A stretch of DNA of 64,000 nt from Limihaloglobus sulfuriphilus (GCF_001999965.1 NZ_CP019646.1:2170001-2234000), one strand, 5' to 3'; counted from the first letter of the stretch, positions 36,303-48,631 are shown. The notes: a model not told the origin generated them from the letters alone. A program made the numbers and translations.

Positions 36303-39300
36303 TTATAAACCCAAAGCTTCTCTAACTTTAGCTTCTGCTTCAGCGTCCATCTTATGAGCATCTTTGAGCTCTTCATGAACTGGTTCTGCCACGAGATGCT
36401 TGACCTTGAGATCTGTATAACCTCTGAATCCGGTACCAGCAGGTATCAAGTGACCAAGAATAACATTCTCTTTCAAACCTTGCAGAGTATCAATTTTACC
36501 GCCCAGGGCTGCCTCTGTCAAGACTTTTGTTGTTTCCTGGAAACTTGCCGCTGAAATAAAGCTGTCCGACTGCAATGAAGCCTTAGTAATACCCAGCAGA
36601 CGCGTATTAGCAGTTGCCGGACGAGGCTTCTTGCCCTTAGCCGGTTCGCCCCCGAGCAGTTCTACCTTATCATTGGCGTCAGAAAGGTTTTGCTTCGTAA
36701 CTACTTTACCTTCAATAAGATCCGTATCGCCCTTGTCAACAACTACCAGGCTGCCTGCAAGGTCGGCGTTTGCCTGGCGGAATGTCTGCTTATCGACAAC
36801 GTCGCCGGGGAGGAAGTCACTGTCGCCGACAGAGTCAATCTCAACTTTTGACATCATCTGCGAGACAATAACTTCGATGTGTTTATCATTTATTTTTACA
36901 TTCTGAGCGCGATATACCTTCTGAATTTCCTGAAGCAGATAATTCTGAAGCGCCTCTTCGCCGTTAATCCTGAGGATATCCTGAGGAACCAGAGGTCCTT
37001 CTGTAAGCGAATCGCCCGCCTCAACATGGTCGCCTGTATGGACATTGAGGTGCCTGTCCCTTGGAACGTGGTGTTCATGTTCCATGCCGCTGTCACTTCT
37101 GACGATAATAGTCATCTTGCCGCGGCGCTTATCACTTCTCAGCTCAACGGTACCCGAAATCTCTGCCATCGCGGCGGGATCCTTGGGCTTGCGGGCTTCG
37201 AAAATTTCAGTAACACGCGGCAGACCGCCGGTAATATCCTGTGTACCGCCGGAGCCTCTGGGCAGTCGGGCGATCATCTGTCCGGCAACAACCTCCTGGC
37301 CGTCTTTTATTTCAATCCTGGCTTTGGCTGCCAGATAATGCACGTCAAGGGTATTGCCTTCGGAGTCTTCAATAACTAACTGCGGGTGCCTGTCGCCCTT
37401 ATGCTCGATGACAACGGGGTGTCCCTTCTTGCCTTTGAGCTCTTCTTCAAGACGCATGGTATCGCCTTCGATAATGTCAACCCATCTGACGGTTCCGTCT
37501 TTCTCGGCAAGTATCGGGATCATATGCGGATCCCATGAATAGAGTACCTGGCCGATTTCGACTTTCTCTCCGTCATTGGCTCTGATTATACCACCATAAG
37601 GCACCGCGAATTTCTCAAGCTCACGGCCTTTTTCGTCCACCAGCTTGAGCTCACCGTCTCTCTGGAGTGAAACCAGATGTTTCTTGCGTCCAACCTTGGC
37701 TTCAACAACAGTAAAGTCGCCGTAACGGACAATACCTTCACGAGGAGCGGTCTGCTCATTCTGAATAACGGCGTGTGATGCAATACCGCCGGTGTGGAAA
37801 GTACGCATTGTCAGCTGTGTACCGGGCTCGCCAATACTTTGAGCACCAATAATACCGACAGCCATACCTTCTTCAACCATTCGGCTGGTACTCATATCCC
37901 ATCCGTAACACTTGGCACAGATACCAAAGTCGGCATCACAAGTCAACGGACTTCTTACACGTATTGTATCAATGCCGAGTTCTTCAAGCCTTGCGGCTGC
38001 CTCGGGCGTTATCACTTCGTCTTCACTGACAATCATTGAATCGAGATAAGGATCACGTATGTTGTCCCTTGAGACACGGCCGACAATAATCTCTTTGAGC
38101 GGAATATCGACTTCTTCACCCTTGAAAATCGCCTTCTTGGTGATACCGGCAAGAGTGCCGCAATCCTGCTGTGTAACGATGACATTCTGAGCTACATCGG
38201 CGAGCTTACGAGTCAGATAACCTGAGTCAGCGGTCTTAAGTGCTGTATCGGCAAGACCTTTACGGGCACCGTGAGTAGATGTGAAGTACTCAAGAACGTT
38301 AAGACCTTCACGGAAGTTAGAGATAATGGGAGTCTCCATAATCTCGCCGCTGGGCTTAGCCATAAGAGCACGCATACCGGCAAGCTGCTGAATCTGGTCG
38401 ATACTGCCTCGGGCACCGGAGTGCCTCATCACGTAAATCGGGTTGAGATATGGCTTGCCGTCACGGGTATCGTTTTTCATCGCTTCCATCATGTCACTGG
38501 TAACCTCGACCCTTGCATGGGTCCAGGCATCAATTATCTGATTGTAGCGTTCGCCTTCTGTAAGTACGCCGGCGTTGTAGTTTTCAATAATCTTATCTAC
38601 TCTTGTCTGTGCACGATCGATAATAGACTGCTTTGAATCCGGGATACGCATATCGGTTATGCCGAAACTTATACCGGCAAGCGTTGCGTACTTAAATCCG
38701 AGATCCTTGATACGGTCAAGCAGATTGATTGTCTCGCCGGTGCCCAGAATCTCGTTACAGTCACTGATAACCCTGCCGAGCTGCTTATTTGTCATAACAA
38801 GGTTATAGAAAGGCATCTTATCGCCGAGATTCTCATTGAAGATACAGCGGCCGGGACAGGTTTCAATCACTATTTCACGGTCGTCTTTTTTCTCTTCGCC
38901 TTTTTCGTCTCTAACAAGCTTACCCTTAGGCAAACGAACCTTGATTTTTGTGTGACAATCAACCTTGCCCAGCTCATAAGCTGTTATAGCCTCGTTGAAG
39001 TCACGGAAAATCATGCCCTCGCCCTTCTTTCCTTCCTGAATGGTTGTCAGGTAATAATTACCAAGAACCATATCCTGTGAAGGGGTAAGGTTAGGAGAAC
39101 CGTTAGAAGGCGCAAAGATATTATTAGTAGCCAATACCAATGTATGGGTTTCTACCTGGGCTTCGATACTCAGCGGCAGATGGACTGCCATCTGGTCGCC
39201 GTCAAAGTCCGCGTTAAATCCTTTACAGGCAAGCGGGTGCAGCAGAATCGCATTTCCTTCTACAAGGATTGGCTCAAACGCCTGGATTCCCATTCGGTGA

Positions 39301-40571
39301 AGCGTGGGAGCACGGTTGAGCAGAACAGGATGCTGATAGGTAACCTCTTCGAGGATATCCCAGACCTGTGCCTCGCGGCGGTCAAGCATGCGCTTTGCGC
39401 TCTTAATGGTATCCGCGTAGCCGCGTTCTTTGAGTTTGCGGATTATAAACGGCTGATAAAGCTCGAGAGCTATCTTCTTGGGCAGGCCGCACTGGTTGAG
39501 TTTAAGCCAGGGGCCGACAACGATAACCGAACGGGCGGAATAATCAACACGCTTACCGAGAAGGTTCTCACGGAAACGTCCCTGCTTACCCTTAATCATG
39601 TCGGTAAGACTCTTGAGCGGACGGTTGTTGCTGCCCTGAACGGGGCGTTTACATCTGCTGTTGTCCAGCAGAGCGTCAACTGCCTGCTGAAGCATACGCT
39701 TTTCGTTGCGTACAATAACCTCTGGAGCGTTGAGGTCTATCAGCTTGGCAAGACGGTTATTTCTGTTGATAATACGTCTGTAAAGATCGTTAAGATCACT
39801 TGTGGCAAAGTTGCCGCTTTCAAGCTGAACAAGCGGACGCAGATCGGGAGGAATTACAGGCGCAACCTCAAGCACCATGTTGCAAGGGTCATTGCCGCTT
39901 TCCAGAACCGCGTTGACTACTTTGAGCCGCTTTGTAAGGTCATTGAGCTTCTGTTTGCTGTTGGTCGCGCGGATCTCATCTCTGAGCGTTATGCTAAGCT
40001 CGTTGAGGTTAAGGCTGTGGATCATCTCTTTGATGGCTTCAGCGCCCATATTGACTTTAAATGCCGAGCCGTATTTGGTCAGCATATCACGGTATTCTTC
40101 TTCGCTGAGAAGCTGATTTTTCTTGAGAGGTGTATCGCCGGGATCAGTAACAACATAATCCTGGAAATAAACGATTTTTTCTATTTCTGAAGTCTTCATC
40201 CCCAGAAGCGCAGCAAGCCTGCTTGGCATAGCCTTGAAGAACCATATATGAACAACCGGAGCTGCCAGATTGATGTGGCCCATCCTCTTGCGGCGTGCGC
40301 GGCTGTGAGTAACCTTAACACCGCATCGGTCACAGATTATACCTTTGTACTTTGTGCCTTTGTATTTGCCGCACGAACACTCCCAATCCTTTTCAGGCCC
40401 GAAGATCTTTTCGCAGAAGAGACCTTCCTTTTCCGGCCTGTAGGTACGGTAATTTATCGTTTCAGGCTTTGCAACAACACCGTACGACCAGCTGCGTATG
40501 TCATTGGCGCTGGCAAGTGTTATCTTTACCGAACCGTAATCATTGATTTTTTCGAATAGTGTATCAAGCAT
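36303..40571 (-). CDS. rpoC: RNA polymerase beta' subunit
   Basis: Beta' (1422 aa) carries the catalytic Mg site. The N-terminal zinc ribbon reads [20 protein letters not shown]; the active-site loop is [15 protein letters not shown]; the second zinc site includes [15 protein letters not shown]; and the trigger-loop region has [16 protein letters not shown]. Length is typical for bacteria without large insertions. AGGAG precedes the ATG; it follows rpoB by 41 bases. Confidence 0.98.
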   Translation of the reverse strand: MLDTLFEKINDYGSVKITLASANDIRSWSYGVVAKPETINYRTYRPEKEGLFCEKIFGPEKDWECSCGKYKGTKYKGIICDRCGVKVTHSRARRKRMGHINLAAPVVHIWFFKAMPSRLAALLGMKTSEIEKIVYFQDYVVTDPGDTPLKKNQLLSEEEYRDMLTKYGSAFKVNMGAEAIKEMIHSLNLNELSITLRDEIRATNSKQKLNDLTKRLKVVNAVLESGNDPCNMVLEVAPVIPPDLRPLVQLESGNFATSDLNDLYRRIINRNNRLAKLIDLNAPEVIVRNEKRMLQQAVDALLDNSRCKRPVQGSNNRPLKSLTDMIKGKQGRFRENLLGKRVDYSARSVIVVGPWLKLNQCGLPKKIALELYQPFIIRKLKERGYADTIKSAKRMLDRREAQVWDILEEVTYQHPVLLNRAPTLHRMGIQAFEPILVEGNAILLHPLACKGFNADFDGDQMAVHLPLSIEAQVETHTLVLATNNIFAPSNGSPNLTPSQDMVLGNYYLTTIQEGKKGEGMIFRDFNEAITAYELGKVDCHTKIKVRLPKGKLVRDEKGEEKKDDREIVIETCPGRCIFNENLGDKMPFYNLVMTNKQLGRVISDCNEILGTGETINLLDRIKDLGFKYATLAGISFGITDMRIPDSKQSIIDRAQTRVDKIIENYNAGVLTEGERYNQIIDAWTHARVEVTSDMMEAMKNDTRDGKPYLNPIYVMRHSGARGSIDQIQQLAGMRALMAKPSGEIMETPIISNFREGLNVLEYFTSTHGARKGLADTALKTADSGYLTRKLADVAQNVIVTQQDCGTLAGITKKAIFKGEEVDIPLKEIIVGRVSRDNIRDPYLDSMIVSEDEVITPEAAARLEELGIDTIRVRSPLTCDADFGICAKCYGWDMSTSRMVEEGMAVGIIGAQSIGEPGTQLTMRTFHTGGIASHAVIQNEQTAPREGIVRYGDFTVVEAKVGRKKHLVSLQRDGELKLVDEKGRELEKFAVPYGGIIRANDGEKVEIGQVLYSWDPHMIPILAEKDGTVRWVDIIEGDTMRLEEELKGKKGHPVVIEHKGDRHPQLVIEDSEGNTLDVHYLAAKARIEIKDGQEVVAGQMIARLPRGSGGTQDITGGLPRVTEIFEARKPKDPAAMAEISGTVELRSDKRRGKMTIIVRSDSGMEHEHHVPRDRHLNVHTGDHVEAGDSLTEGPLVPQDILRINGEEALQNYLLQEIQKVYRAQNVKINDKHIEVIVSQMMSKVEIDSVGDSDFLPGDVVDKQTFRQANADLAGSLVVVDKGDTDLIEGKVVTKQNLSDANDKVELLGGEPAKGKKPRPATANTRLLGITKASLQSDSFISAASFQETTKVLTEAALGGKIDTLQGLKENVILGHLIPAGTGFRGYTDLKVKHLVAEPVHEELKDAHKMDAEAEAKVREALGL

Positions 40572-40612
40572 CAGGAAAACTCCTATCTTGAGAATAACGC
40601 ATATACCCGCCT

Positions 40613-43600
40613 TTAGATGGGGGCGTTACCCTGATTATTTTTTTCAAGACTAATATTCAAGCCAAGACCTTTGATCTCGCTGCAGAGTACGTCGAACGAA
40701 ATTGGCGTTCCGGCCTCGAGAGTATTGGCTCCCTTAACCATAGACTCGTAAATCTTTGAACGTCCTTCCATATCGTCACTCTTGACGGTCAAAAGCTCCT
40801 GGAGGGTGTATGCAGCGCCGTAAGCCTCGAGCGCCCAGACTTCCATCTCTCCAAACCTCTGTCCGCCGGCCCGGGCTTTGCCGCCCAGCGGCTGCTGGGT
40901 TATAAGGCTGTATGGGCCTGTTGAACGGGCATGGATTTTCTCATCAACAAGATGATGCAGCTTGAGCATGTACATATAGCCTACAGTTGCACGCTGTTCA
41001 AACTCCTCGCCGGTGCGGCCGTCATAAAGTTGAGTCTTGAGTGTTTCCGGTACAGTAGCGTAAATATCGTCCTTATCAGGAGCGATGTTGTTCTTTTCGC
41101 AATATTCTTTACGCTCAAGAACGCTTTGATTGGCTTCGTTTATCACATTGACAACGTCCTGTTCTGAAGCACCGTCAAAAACACTTGTAATAGCGTCAAA
41201 TCCGAGAACCTTAGCCGCCCAGCCCAGGTGGGTTTCGAGTATCTGGCCGACGTTCATACGACTGGGAACACCAAGAGGATTAAGAACGATTTCGCACGGA
41301 GTCCCGTCCTCGAGGAACGGCATATCTTCCTGCTGCAGCACGCGTGCGATAACACCCTTGTTACCGTGGCGTCCGGCCATCTTATCACCGACAGAGAGCG
41401 GACGTTTGGTCGCGATATAAACCTTAACCATCTCGAGTACGCCGCTGGGCAGCTCGTCGCCTCGCTTGACCGAATCGACATACCGCTCCATCTCGAACTG
41501 GACTTCCTGGATACGAGGCCAGTAAATATTGACCAGATCTTTTACTTTATTACGGTCTTTTTCGTCTTCAACCCAATCTAAGGTGAAGGTTTCAATCTGC
41601 TCGAGTATTACCTCGTCATATTCACTCGTTCCAACCTTCTGCTTTGAGGTTGGATCGACAATGACGATACCCAGCTTATCGTTAATCGATGATATCATCT
41701 GGCGGAAAATACGTATCTGCCGCCGGTTCATCGACTCTTTGTATATTTCAAGGTCGCGTTCCTGCTCCGCTCTTTCTTCTGCGGAGAGAGACGCCTTGCG
41801 TTTGAAATGCTTTGTCTCAATAACAACGCCTTCGTGGCCGCTGGGCATTATCAGCGAATCATTTTTGACGTCTTCGCCGGCGCGGCCGAAAATAGCGTGA
41901 AGCAGTTTTTCTTCCGGAGTGAGCTCTGTCTTGCTCTTAGGCGAAATTTTGCCGACAAGAATATCATTGGGGCCCACACGTGTTCCTTCACGGACAATTC
42001 CGCGTGCGTCAAGATTCTTGAGCATTCTCTCGCTTACGTTAGGTATATCGCATGTAAACTCTTCGCGGCCGAGTTTGGTCTCACGTATCTCTATTGTGAA
42101 TGAGTCAATATGGACACTTGTAAACGCGTCGTCCTTAACCAGGTTTTCGCTGATAAGGATCGCATCCTCAAAGTTGTAGCCGTCGAAAGGCACAAACGCC
42201 ACAAGAACGTTCTTACCAAGCGAGAGCCTGCCGTTGTTGGTAGCACCGCCGTCAGCGATTATGTCGCCTTTTTTGACATTCTGACCTTTTACAACAAGCG
42301 GCTGCTGGTTGAGGCAGGTACGTTCATTGAGGCCGCGGAACTTCTGCAATTCATACTCTTCACGGTCATCGACAACGATCTTCATCGCGTCAACATAGGT
42401 TACAACGCCGTCCTCGGCGGCCCTGAGTACCATACTGGAGTTTTTGGCCACCTCAGACTCCATTCCGGTGCCTACAAGAGGCGCCTCGGTTGTCAGCAGA
42501 GGAACTGCCTGGCGCATCATGTTAGAACCCATAAGCGCACGGTTTGCGTCATCGTGTTCAAGGAACGGAATCAGCGAAGCAGATATACCAACAGTCTGCT
42601 TGGGCGAGATATCTACATAGTTGACATCCTCACGGGTTGTCTGAGTCAGCTCGCCTCTTTCACGCGCAAGAAGCAGACCTTCTTTGAGCTTGCCGTTTTC
42701 GGGGTCAACCGAACTTGGCGGAGTGAACACCAGCGCCATCTCTTCATCTGCGCGGAGATAATCTACCTGACCGGTTATCTGTGAGTCTTCAACCTTGCGG
42801 TAGGGAGTAATTAGAAAACCATATTCATCAACACCGGAGAAAATACCCAGTGACGCGATAAGTCCAATGTTTGTACCTTCAGGTGTTTCGATCGGGCATA
42901 TACGGCCGTAGTGACTGATATGAACGTCACGAACTTCAAAGCCTGCACGCTTTCTGTTCAAACCGCCGGGGCCCAGCGCTGAGAGCCTTCTTTCATGGGT
43001 AAGCTGACTGAGGATATTTGTCTGGTCAACAACCTGGCTCAGCTCGCCGCGGCCGAAGAAATATTCTATGCTGCTCGAAACAGCCTTTGAATTTATAATG
43101 TCGGAAACCTTGCCGATCTGGTCAGGCTCCTTGATATTCATCCGTTCTTCAATTGTCCTGCGGAGTTTTAGCAGACCCTTGCGGATTTCGTCGGCAGCAA
43201 GCTCATCGATTGTACGCAGACGCCTGTTGCCCAGATGGTCGATATCGTCAATGTATGCTTTTTTAATGGGTGAACGCAGGTCGAGAATGTACCTCAGGGT
43301 ATTGACAAAATCGCGAGGCTCAAGAGTCATAAGAGACTCATCAATGTCCTCATTAAATTTCCTGTTAAGACGGAAACGGCCCACTCTGCCAAGGCGGTAA
43401 CGGCTTTCGTCGTAGAATTTTTCGAAAAACAGCTCTTTTGCTTTTTCCGCATTAAGAGGATTACCCGGACGGAGCCTCGAATAGATTTTTACGAGTGCCT
43501 GTTCATGGTTTGACGCATCATCTTCTGCAAGGGTGTTGAAAATTAACGGATCGTTTGTCTCATGCACAACCTCTAAAGTTTCAAGCTCGCTGGACTGAAT

Positions 43601-44374
43601 CTGAGCGATTGAATCTCCAAGCTGAGAGCCTGCTTCAACAAGTATTTCACCGGTTTCGGTGTCTATGACCTGGCCGACGGTCCACATTGTCGGCTTGAGC
43701 TCCTCAACGGGAACAATCTGCGTTTCGTAGAAAAGCCGTATAATTTCGGCGGTTTCTCCGTATTTTTCATCCATTGCACGCAGAAACGTAGTAGCGGGGA
43801 TCTTATTGGACTGGTCGATTTTGATAATCATCGCGTCTTTTTTCGTGACGCTAAGCTCGATCCAGCTGCCTCGTTCGGGAACAATCTTTGCCCCGTGAAG
43901 GATACGGTCGCCCTCTTTGCTGTCAACACGAAAATCGATACCGGGACTTCTGTGAAGCTGATTCACAATTACACGCTCGGCACCGTTTATGATAAATGTT
44001 CCGCCGCCGCGCATAATCGGCACATCGCCGATATAAACGGACTGCTCCTGCACCTCGCCGGTTTCCTTGATCGTAAAACGGCAGGTTACCTTAAGCGGAT
44101 GGCCGTATGTAAGACTCAACTCTTTGCACTCAAGAGGTGTAAACCGCGGCCGTTCAAGCTCGTACTTCACATAGTCGAGCTGCATTGTTTCATCAGATTT
44201 TTTTATGGGAAAGCTTTCACGGAAAAGAGCCTCGAGCCCCTTGTCTTCTCGCATGTGCGCAGGAATATCAAGCTGCAGAAAACTGCTGTACGCATCCCGC
44301 TGAACCTTTGTCAGGTCCGGTACCGGGACGGCGTCTCCGATCTTACCAAAATTCCTTACTGGCCGTGTACCCAT
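40613..44374 (-). CDS. rpoB: RNA polymerase beta subunit
   Basis: Beta (1253 aa). Features: the early segment [16 protein letters not shown], the rifampicin region [18 protein letters not shown], the [11 protein letters not shown] loop, and the C-terminal [20 protein letters not shown]. The residues matching D516, H526 and S531 of E. coli are the sensitive type, while neighbours at 514, 515 and 520 differ (Val, Val, Ile), which looks like natural lineage variation. GGAG precedes the ATG. Confidence 0.98.
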   Translation of the reverse strand: MGTRPVRNFGKIGDAVPVPDLTKVQRDAYSSFLQLDIPAHMREDKGLEALFRESFPIKKSDETMQLDYVKYELERPRFTPLECKELSLTYGHPLKVTCRFTIKETGEVQEQSVYIGDVPIMRGGGTFIINGAERVIVNQLHRSPGIDFRVDSKEGDRILHGAKIVPERGSWIELSVTKKDAMIIKIDQSNKIPATTFLRAMDEKYGETAEIIRLFYETQIVPVEELKPTMWTVGQVIDTETGEILVEAGSQLGDSIAQIQSSELETLEVVHETNDPLIFNTLAEDDASNHEQALVKIYSRLRPGNPLNAEKAKELFFEKFYDESRYRLGRVGRFRLNRKFNEDIDESLMTLEPRDFVNTLRYILDLRSPIKKAYIDDIDHLGNRRLRTIDELAADEIRKGLLKLRRTIEERMNIKEPDQIGKVSDIINSKAVSSSIEYFFGRGELSQVVDQTNILSQLTHERRLSALGPGGLNRKRAGFEVRDVHISHYGRICPIETPEGTNIGLIASLGIFSGVDEYGFLITPYRKVEDSQITGQVDYLRADEEMALVFTPPSSVDPENGKLKEGLLLARERGELTQTTREDVNYVDISPKQTVGISASLIPFLEHDDANRALMGSNMMRQAVPLLTTEAPLVGTGMESEVAKNSSMVLRAAEDGVVTYVDAMKIVVDDREEYELQKFRGLNERTCLNQQPLVVKGQNVKKGDIIADGGATNNGRLSLGKNVLVAFVPFDGYNFEDAILISENLVKDDAFTSVHIDSFTIEIRETKLGREEFTCDIPNVSERMLKNLDARGIVREGTRVGPNDILVGKISPKSKTELTPEEKLLHAIFGRAGEDVKNDSLIMPSGHEGVVIETKHFKRKASLSAEERAEQERDLEIYKESMNRRQIRIFRQMISSINDKLGIVIVDPTSKQKVGTSEYDEVILEQIETFTLDWVEDEKDRNKVKDLVNIYWPRIQEVQFEMERYVDSVKRGDELPSGVLEMVKVYIATKRPLSVGDKMAGRHGNKGVIARVLQQEDMPFLEDGTPCEIVLNPLGVPSRMNVGQILETHLGWAAKVLGFDAITSVFDGASEQDVVNVINEANQSVLERKEYCEKNNIAPDKDDIYATVPETLKTQLYDGRTGEEFEQRATVGYMYMLKLHHLVDEKIHARSTGPYSLITQQPLGGKARAGGQRFGEMEVWALEAYGAAYTLQELLTVKSDDMEGRSKIYESMVKGANTLEAGTPISFDVLCSEIKGLGLNISLEKNNQGNAPI

Positions 44375-44524
44375 CAGTATTCTCCGCTGTTACGTTTTAT
44401 ATCTATTCTAAAAGGCAGGAACCATCGACAGTTCTCTGCGTTGGCTAAAAAGCCTAAGTAAAAATTTTCTAAAATTTTAAACTTTTTACACTATCTTTTC
44501 TGCCGTATAAATCAGAGGGCAAAA

Positions 44525-44560
44525 GGTGCGGGCCTTCTCTGCTGCGAGAAGGCCGGCACC
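44525..44560 (-). terminator. attenuator hairpin between rplL and rpoB
   Basis: A long GC-rich hairpin, GGTGCgGGCCTTCTC pairing with GAGAAGGCCgGCACC around a 6-base loop, lies just after the rplL stop. On the minus strand it is followed only by TTTTGCCC, a weak T run. This matches the position of the rplL-rpoB attenuator of other bacteria, where part of the transcripts stop so that ribosomal protein exceeds polymerase. Confidence 0.7.
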
Positions 44561-44578
44561 TGTTTTTTGCAAGCCAAA

Positions 44579-44983
44579 TTAGTCCAGTTTGACTGTCGCG
44601 CCCGCAGCTTCGAGCTGAGACTTGAGTGTCTCTGCCTCTTCTGCTGAAGCGTTTTCTTTAACAGTCTTAGGTGCGCCGTCAACAAGCTCTTTTGCTTCTT
44701 TGAGGCCGAGACCTGTGATAGCACGGACTTCCTTGATTACTGCAATCTTCTTGTCGCCTGCTGCTTCAAGGATTACATTAAATTCTGTCTTCTCTTCAAC
44801 AGCTGCTTCTTCGCCGCCTGCCGCAGGACCTGCAACCATTACGGCACCGCCGGCTGCCGGCTCGATTCCGTACTCATCCTTGAGGTAGTCGCCAAGCTCT
44901 TTTGCCTGCATAAGAGTAAGTGCTACGATTTTGTCACCAAGTTCTTTGATTTCTGCTGCGTAAGTTTTTGCTTCGTCGCTCAT
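44579..44983 (-). CDS. rplL: 50S ribosomal protein L7/L12
   Basis: L7/L12 (134 aa) forms the flexible stalk that recruits translation GTPases. N-terminal dimer domain, an Ala/Gly/Pro/Glu hinge ([19 protein letters not shown]), and the C-terminal domain [20 protein letters not shown] with [24 protein letters not shown] ribosome site. Confidence 0.97.
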   Translation of the reverse strand: MSDEAKTYAAEIKELGDKIVALTLMQAKELGDYLKDEYGIEPAAGGAVMVAGPAAGGEEAAVEEKTEFNVILEAAGDKKIAVIKEVRAITGLGLKEAKELVDGAPKTVKENASAEEAETLKSQLEAAGATVKLD

Positions 44984-45098
44984 TATGTAATTCTCCGTTA
45001 TTAACTTTGCCCTTTAATAGCCCGGCTACGCTGCCGTGTTTAACCCGTAAAAGGGGCAATCAAAGCGGCCGTTAAAATTCAAAATAATTTTTAATTTT

Positions 45099-45124
45099 TA
45101 ATTCGTAATTCGTAATTCGTAATT
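45099..45124. repeat. short tandem repeat before rplL
   Basis: Three perfect copies of the 7-mer TAATTCG followed by a partial fourth, in the 144-base spacer between the rplJ stop and the rplL start. Such an array can change copy number by slippage. Its position 4 bases after the rplJ stop would shift only spacer length. Confidence 0.8.
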
Positions 45125-45127
45125 AAA

Positions 45128-45655
45128 TCAAGCAGCTTCTTCGGCTTTCTCGATTATTGTTTTTATGCAGCCTGCCAGATAGCTCGCCGGCCCTGTGATA
45201 GCCCCGGCCAGATTTGAACCTGGAGTCTGTGCAATACGAACAACAGCAGCCTGAAGTTCAGCACGGCTGGGCATCTTGGACAGATCCACAACGCCTTTAT
45301 CGTCAACGACTGTACCGTCAACAAAGGCTCCCTTGAGCTGGATTTTTTTAATTTTTTTGGCAGAATCCACCAGCATTTTGGCTACATCTACAACACTCTC
45401 GCCGCCGTAAGCAACAGTGCACTGACCGGAGTCAAACAGTTCAGCTGCTGTATCCTGGCCAAGCTCTTTGAGGGCGTGACGCATAAGGCTGTTGCGTACC
45501 ACAGTCATCTTGACACCCTTTTCGAGCAGACTGCCGCGAAGCTCGTTGTTTGTGTTGCCGTCGATACCTACGGTAGAGAGAACAACAAATTCATTGACTC
45601 CGTCAAAAGTGCTCTCAAACTGCTTTTGAAGTAATCCTTTAACGTATTTACTCAT
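45128..45655 (-). CDS. rplJ: 50S ribosomal protein L10
   Basis: L10 (175 aa) anchors the L12 stalk to 23S rRNA. The N-terminal domain has VNEFVVLSTVGIDGNTNNEL and MTVVRNSLMRHAL; the C-terminal helix that binds L12 includes NLAGAITGPASYLAGCIKTI. AGGTGA precedes the ATG. It follows rplA by 30 bases. Confidence 0.96.
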   Translation of the reverse strand: MSKYVKGLLQKQFESTFDGVNEFVVLSTVGIDGNTNNELRGSLLEKGVKMTVVRNSLMRHALKELGQDTAAELFDSGQCTVAYGGESVVDVAKMLVDSAKKIKKIQLKGAFVDGTVVDDKGVVDLSKMPSRAELQAAVVRIAQTPGSNLAGAITGPASYLAGCIKTIIEKAEEAA

Positions 45656-45685
45656 ATTATCACCTGTTAAAGTCTAAGGTTCCTG

Positions 45686-46363
45686 TTACACGGCCACATT
45701 AACGCCGGGGCTCATGGTGGCTGACAAGGTTATCTTTTTCAGATACACGCCTTTGCAGCTTGCCGGCCGCATCTTTGTAATGTGATCTATGAAAAACTTA
45801 ATGTTGCCGATAAGTTTTTCTTCATCAAAGCTCAGCTTGCCCACTACAGTGTGAACATTTCCGCCGGAATCGTTCCTGAATTCGACTTTACCTGCCGCGA
45901 ATTCCTTGACAGCGTTGATCACATCAGGGGTAACTGTACCGTTCTTGGGCGAGGGCATCTTGCCCTGGGGGCCCAGAACGCGGCCGAGTTTACCAACCTG
46001 ACCCATCACTTTCGGTGATGCGATAGCCACATCAAAGTCCATCCAGCCGCCCTCGATCTTTTTGACCAGCTCTTCGGTGCCGGCCTCTACAGCGCCGGCA
46101 GCCTTGGCCGCCTCGACCTCGGAGTCATCACAGAAAGCAATAACATTTTTAGCCTTGCCTATTCCATTAGGAAGGCTGATGGCACCTCGAATCAGCTGAT
46201 CCGCCTGTCGCGGATCGATTCCAAGCTGCATCGCAATGTCAACGCTCTGGTCAAACTTGGTTGCAGGAAAAGACTTGAGCTTCTTGACTGCATCAGAAAC
46301 ACTCAGTGCCTCATCACTTGCCAGTTCAATCGCTTTTTTGAATCTTTTACTGTTTTTTGCCAT
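45686..46363 (-). CDS. rplA: 50S ribosomal protein L1
   Basis: L1 (225 aa) binds the L1 stalk of 23S rRNA and acts as translational repressor of its operon in many bacteria. Typical motifs: [40 protein letters not shown] and [18 protein letters not shown]. An in-frame GTG/ATG further upstream exists, but the ATG at 46363 has GAGGTAAA in front and gives the normal start [11 protein letters not shown]. Confidence 0.97.
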   Translation of the reverse strand: MAKNSKRFKKAIELASDEALSVSDAVKKLKSFPATKFDQSVDIAMQLGIDPRQADQLIRGAISLPNGIGKAKNVIAFCDDSEVEAAKAAGAVEAGTEELVKKIEGGWMDFDVAIASPKVMGQVGKLGRVLGPQGKMPSPKNGTVTPDVINAVKEFAAGKVEFRNDSGGNVHTVVGKLSFDEEKLIGNIKFFIDHITKMRPASCKGVYLKKITLSATMSPGVNVAV

Positions 46364-46557
46364 TAATTTTACCTCGCGAATTTTCGCTCCCACTATTAGC
46401 CGTGGTAAGCTTACAATATTAAAAAACTTAAAACCGGCTGCCGCTGAATATGTTTTATGCCGGTAAATAGAGTCACGCTTAATCCGGCGAGACTCTGACT
46501 TATCAACTGTGCATATCTGCGACTGTCAGTCGATCGTTTGAGTTATTGACTTTTAAA

Positions 46558-46983
46558 TCAGCCTTCGACCTCAATTCCCATGCTTCTGGCTGTTCCCATA
46601 ATAATCTGGTCAGCAGCTTCGAGAGAAAAGGCGTTAAGGTCTTTCATCTTCATTTCAGAAATCTCACGAACCTGTGCCATTGTAACCTTGCCGACTTTCT
46701 CTTTATTGGGAACACCGCTTCCCTTATCCAGACCGGCTGCCTTTTTGAGAAGTACCGCTGCCGGCGGGCTTTTGATGATAAATTCAAAAGTACGGTCGTT
46801 ATATACAGAAATAACAATAGGAACAGTCATTCCGTTGAGCTCACGTGTCTGCTCGTTAAACTGAGAAACGAACTGACCAATATTCACGCCGTGCTGTCCT
46901 AATGCCGGCCCGATCGGCGGTGCCGGAGTTGCCTGGCCGCCTGGGGCCTGGAGTTTAATCTGTGCAGTAACCTGCTTAGCCAT
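46558..46983 (-). CDS. rplK: 50S ribosomal protein L11
   Basis: L11 (141 aa) binds the GTPase-associated centre of 23S rRNA. Signature: [61 protein letters not shown] ribosome site. It lies between nusG and rplA; the spacer to rplA is about 195 bases, more than is usual. Confidence 0.98.
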   Translation of the reverse strand: MAKQVTAQIKLQAPGGQATPAPPIGPALGQHGVNIGQFVSQFNEQTRELNGMTVPIVISVYNDRTFEFIIKSPPAAVLLKKAAGLDKGSGVPNKEKVGKVTMAQVREISEMKMKDLNAFSLEAADQIIMGTARSMGIEVEG

Positions 46984-47137
46984 TTATTTATACCTCGTCT
47001 TTTTTAACACAAAATCACCGCTGTAGTCAGAAACTACCCGGCGAAAAAATTTAAATTCCTATTTAATGGCGACTTACATCGCCGATGCTGAAGGGCATAC
47101 AACCACAGCAGCAAATATATATAAATCGTAATAGCTT

Positions 47138-47683
47138 TTACTGTTTTTCTATCTGCCAGTATTCGATGTCAAGAGGAGTACTTCTGCCGAAGATACTTAC
47201 ATTTACACGGACAACGCCGCGTTCAACATCGATTTCATCAACAACGCCTTCAAAGTTCTCGAAAGCGCCCTCGCGTATCTTAACCATATCACCCTTCTCA
47301 AATTCAACCTTGATACTGGGTGAGTTTTCGGTCATTTCGTCAATTTCAACCAGCATCTTAGCGACATCGGTATCACGCATAGGCGTAGGTTTACCCTCTG
47401 AACCGATAAAATCGCCGACACCGTTGGTCTCGCGTATCATGAACCATACCTTTTCAGGTACCCGGCCGTTTTCTTCGGTTTCAAGCTCCATAAAAACATA
47501 ACCGGGGTATAATTTGCGTTTAATAATTCGCTGTTTGCCGCCCTTGACGCTTTTTATCCGTTCAACGGGCACAACAACTCTGCCGACCATATCCTGGACA
47601 GATTCTACAACGATCTTACGCTGCAGCGCTTCTTTAACGCTTTCTTCTTTATTTGAAGCAACTTTTAATACGTACCATTTCAT
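47138..47683 (-). CDS. nusG: transcription termination/antitermination factor NusG
   Basis: NusG (181 aa) binds the RNA polymerase clamp and links transcription to ribosomes or Rho. The NGN domain runs from MKWYVLKVASNKEESVKEAL through KLYPGYVFMELE and WFMIRETNGVGDFIG; the C-terminal KOW domain has FEKGDMVKIREGAFENFEG. AAGGGCGG precedes the ATG. Confidence 0.97.
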   Translation of the reverse strand: MKWYVLKVASNKEESVKEALQRKIVVESVQDMVGRVVVPVERIKSVKGGKQRIIKRKLYPGYVFMELETEENGRVPEKVWFMIRETNGVGDFIGSEGKPTPMRDTDVAKMLVEIDEMTENSPSIKVEFEKGDMVKIREGAFENFEGVVDEIDVERGVVRVNVSIFGRSTPLDIEYWQIEKQ

Positions 47684-47705
47684 TGGCTGCCGCCCTTAGT
47701 CTGGA

Positions 47706-48095
47706 TTAGTTGTAGAGACCTATTACTGTAAATACGAGCCTGAAGAGCACATCAATTCCACCAAGCAATAATGCCAGTATGACCACAACGGCCAAAACTA
47801 CTATAGTAGAAGTAATTATTTGATCCTTACTGCTCCAGGTGACTTTTTTGAGCTCTGATTCAGCGGTGATGAGAAAATCAGCAACTTTAGGCCGATTCTG
47901 CAGCCAGTAGATACAAAACGTAATCACGGCAAGTATCGCGGCAGGTATTATAGTATATACCCAGGGGTTATTTGTAGTACCGGTCAGAATTTGATACATA
48001 CGGTAGCAGCCGATAGCTGCAAGCGCAAAACATGCGATAGCTCCCCAGAGCCTGGTATAATATCCCTGTCCTTTTTTATATAAATAAAGCTGCAT
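47706..48095 (-). CDS. secE: preprotein translocase subunit SecE
   Basis: SecE (129 aa) stabilises SecY in the inner membrane. This is the long, three-helix form: hydrophobic stretches at about 17-37, 45-65 and 93-120, with the conserved amphipathic ESELKKVTWSSKDQ before the last helix (the usual Pro in WPS is Ser). GGAGAG ribosome site. The secE-nusG order is normal. Confidence 0.95.
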   Translation of the reverse strand: MQLYLYKKGQGYYTRLWGAIACFALAAIGCYRMYQILTGTTNNPWVYTIIPAAILAVITFCIYWLQNRPKVADFLITAESELKKVTWSSKDQIITSTIVVLAVVVILALLLGGIDVLFRLVFTVIGLYN

Positions 48096-48159
48096 TTAAC
48101 TCTCCAGAATTTATCAACTTATATCAGCCAGCATCTTCGGTTATCAAAATTAATATTAC

Positions 48160-48232
48160 CAGGCCAGGAGGGATTTGAACCCCCAACCTGCGGTTTTGGA
48201 AACCGCTGCTCTGCCAATTGAGCTACTGGCCT
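48160..48232 (-). tRNA. tRNA-Trp (CCA)
   Basis: The minus strand folds as a tRNA of 73 nt: acceptor AGGCCAG/CTGGCCT with G discriminator, D arm with AGCTCAATTGGCAGAGC, anticodon stem GCGGT/ACCGC with loop TTCCAAA giving anticodon CCA, and T arm GGGGGTTCAAATCCC. No CCA is encoded. It sits between rpmG and secE, a common position. Confidence 0.96.
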
Positions 48233-48368
48233 AACTGTTAAACTCATAACTAAAAACTTTAACTAATAGTTTGGGAATCAAGCTGTTTCAATGGTTGTTA
48301 TATAAACAACCATGAGCGAAGCGAATTCCTCCGTTATTAGTTTTCAGTTTTCGTTATTAGTTTAAATA

Positions 48369-48536
48369 CTATTTCCTGCGGATCTTATGAACTGTGTGCT
48401 TGCGTTCTTTTCTACAGAACTTTTTCAGCTCTATTTTCGGAACTCCGCCCATAACATTTACTTCGGTACGGTAGTTGCGTTCTCCGCAATCTTTGCATTC
48501 AAGCCAGACATGTTCTCTTTTGGCAGCTTTTGCCAT
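48369..48536 (-). CDS. rpmG: 50S ribosomal protein L33
   Basis: A 55-aa protein, MAKAAKREHVWLECKDCGER and on to KHTVHKIRRK, the typical L33. It has two CxxC-type positions: CKDC is present, but the second pair has a single Cys (KKFCRKE), so it is a partial zinc-binding form. GAGG ribosome site before the ATG at 48536. It lies between tuf and tRNA-Trp. Confidence 0.95.
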   Translation of the reverse strand: MAKAAKREHVWLECKDCGERNYRTEVNVMGGVPKIELKKFCRKERKHTVHKIRRK

Positions 48537-48631
48537 AGTTCCAACCTCTGTTATAAGTTAAACTTATGAGAAGAAAATATCGGGCCCTCAGCTACACCTC
48601 AGACCCGATATTATATTTCTGTATTATAAAA

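Noticed and set aside
39144-40190. A 348-codon open frame antisense to rpoC
   Set aside because: It overlaps the conserved core of rpoC, has no ribosome site or recognisable motif, and is the expected by-product of codon use in a conserved gene. Other long antisense frames in rpoB and murF were rejected for the same reason.
42950-43050. Changes in the RpoB rifampicin region as resistance
   Set aside because: Residues matching D516, H526 and S531 are of the sensitive type; the other differences are likely lineage variation.
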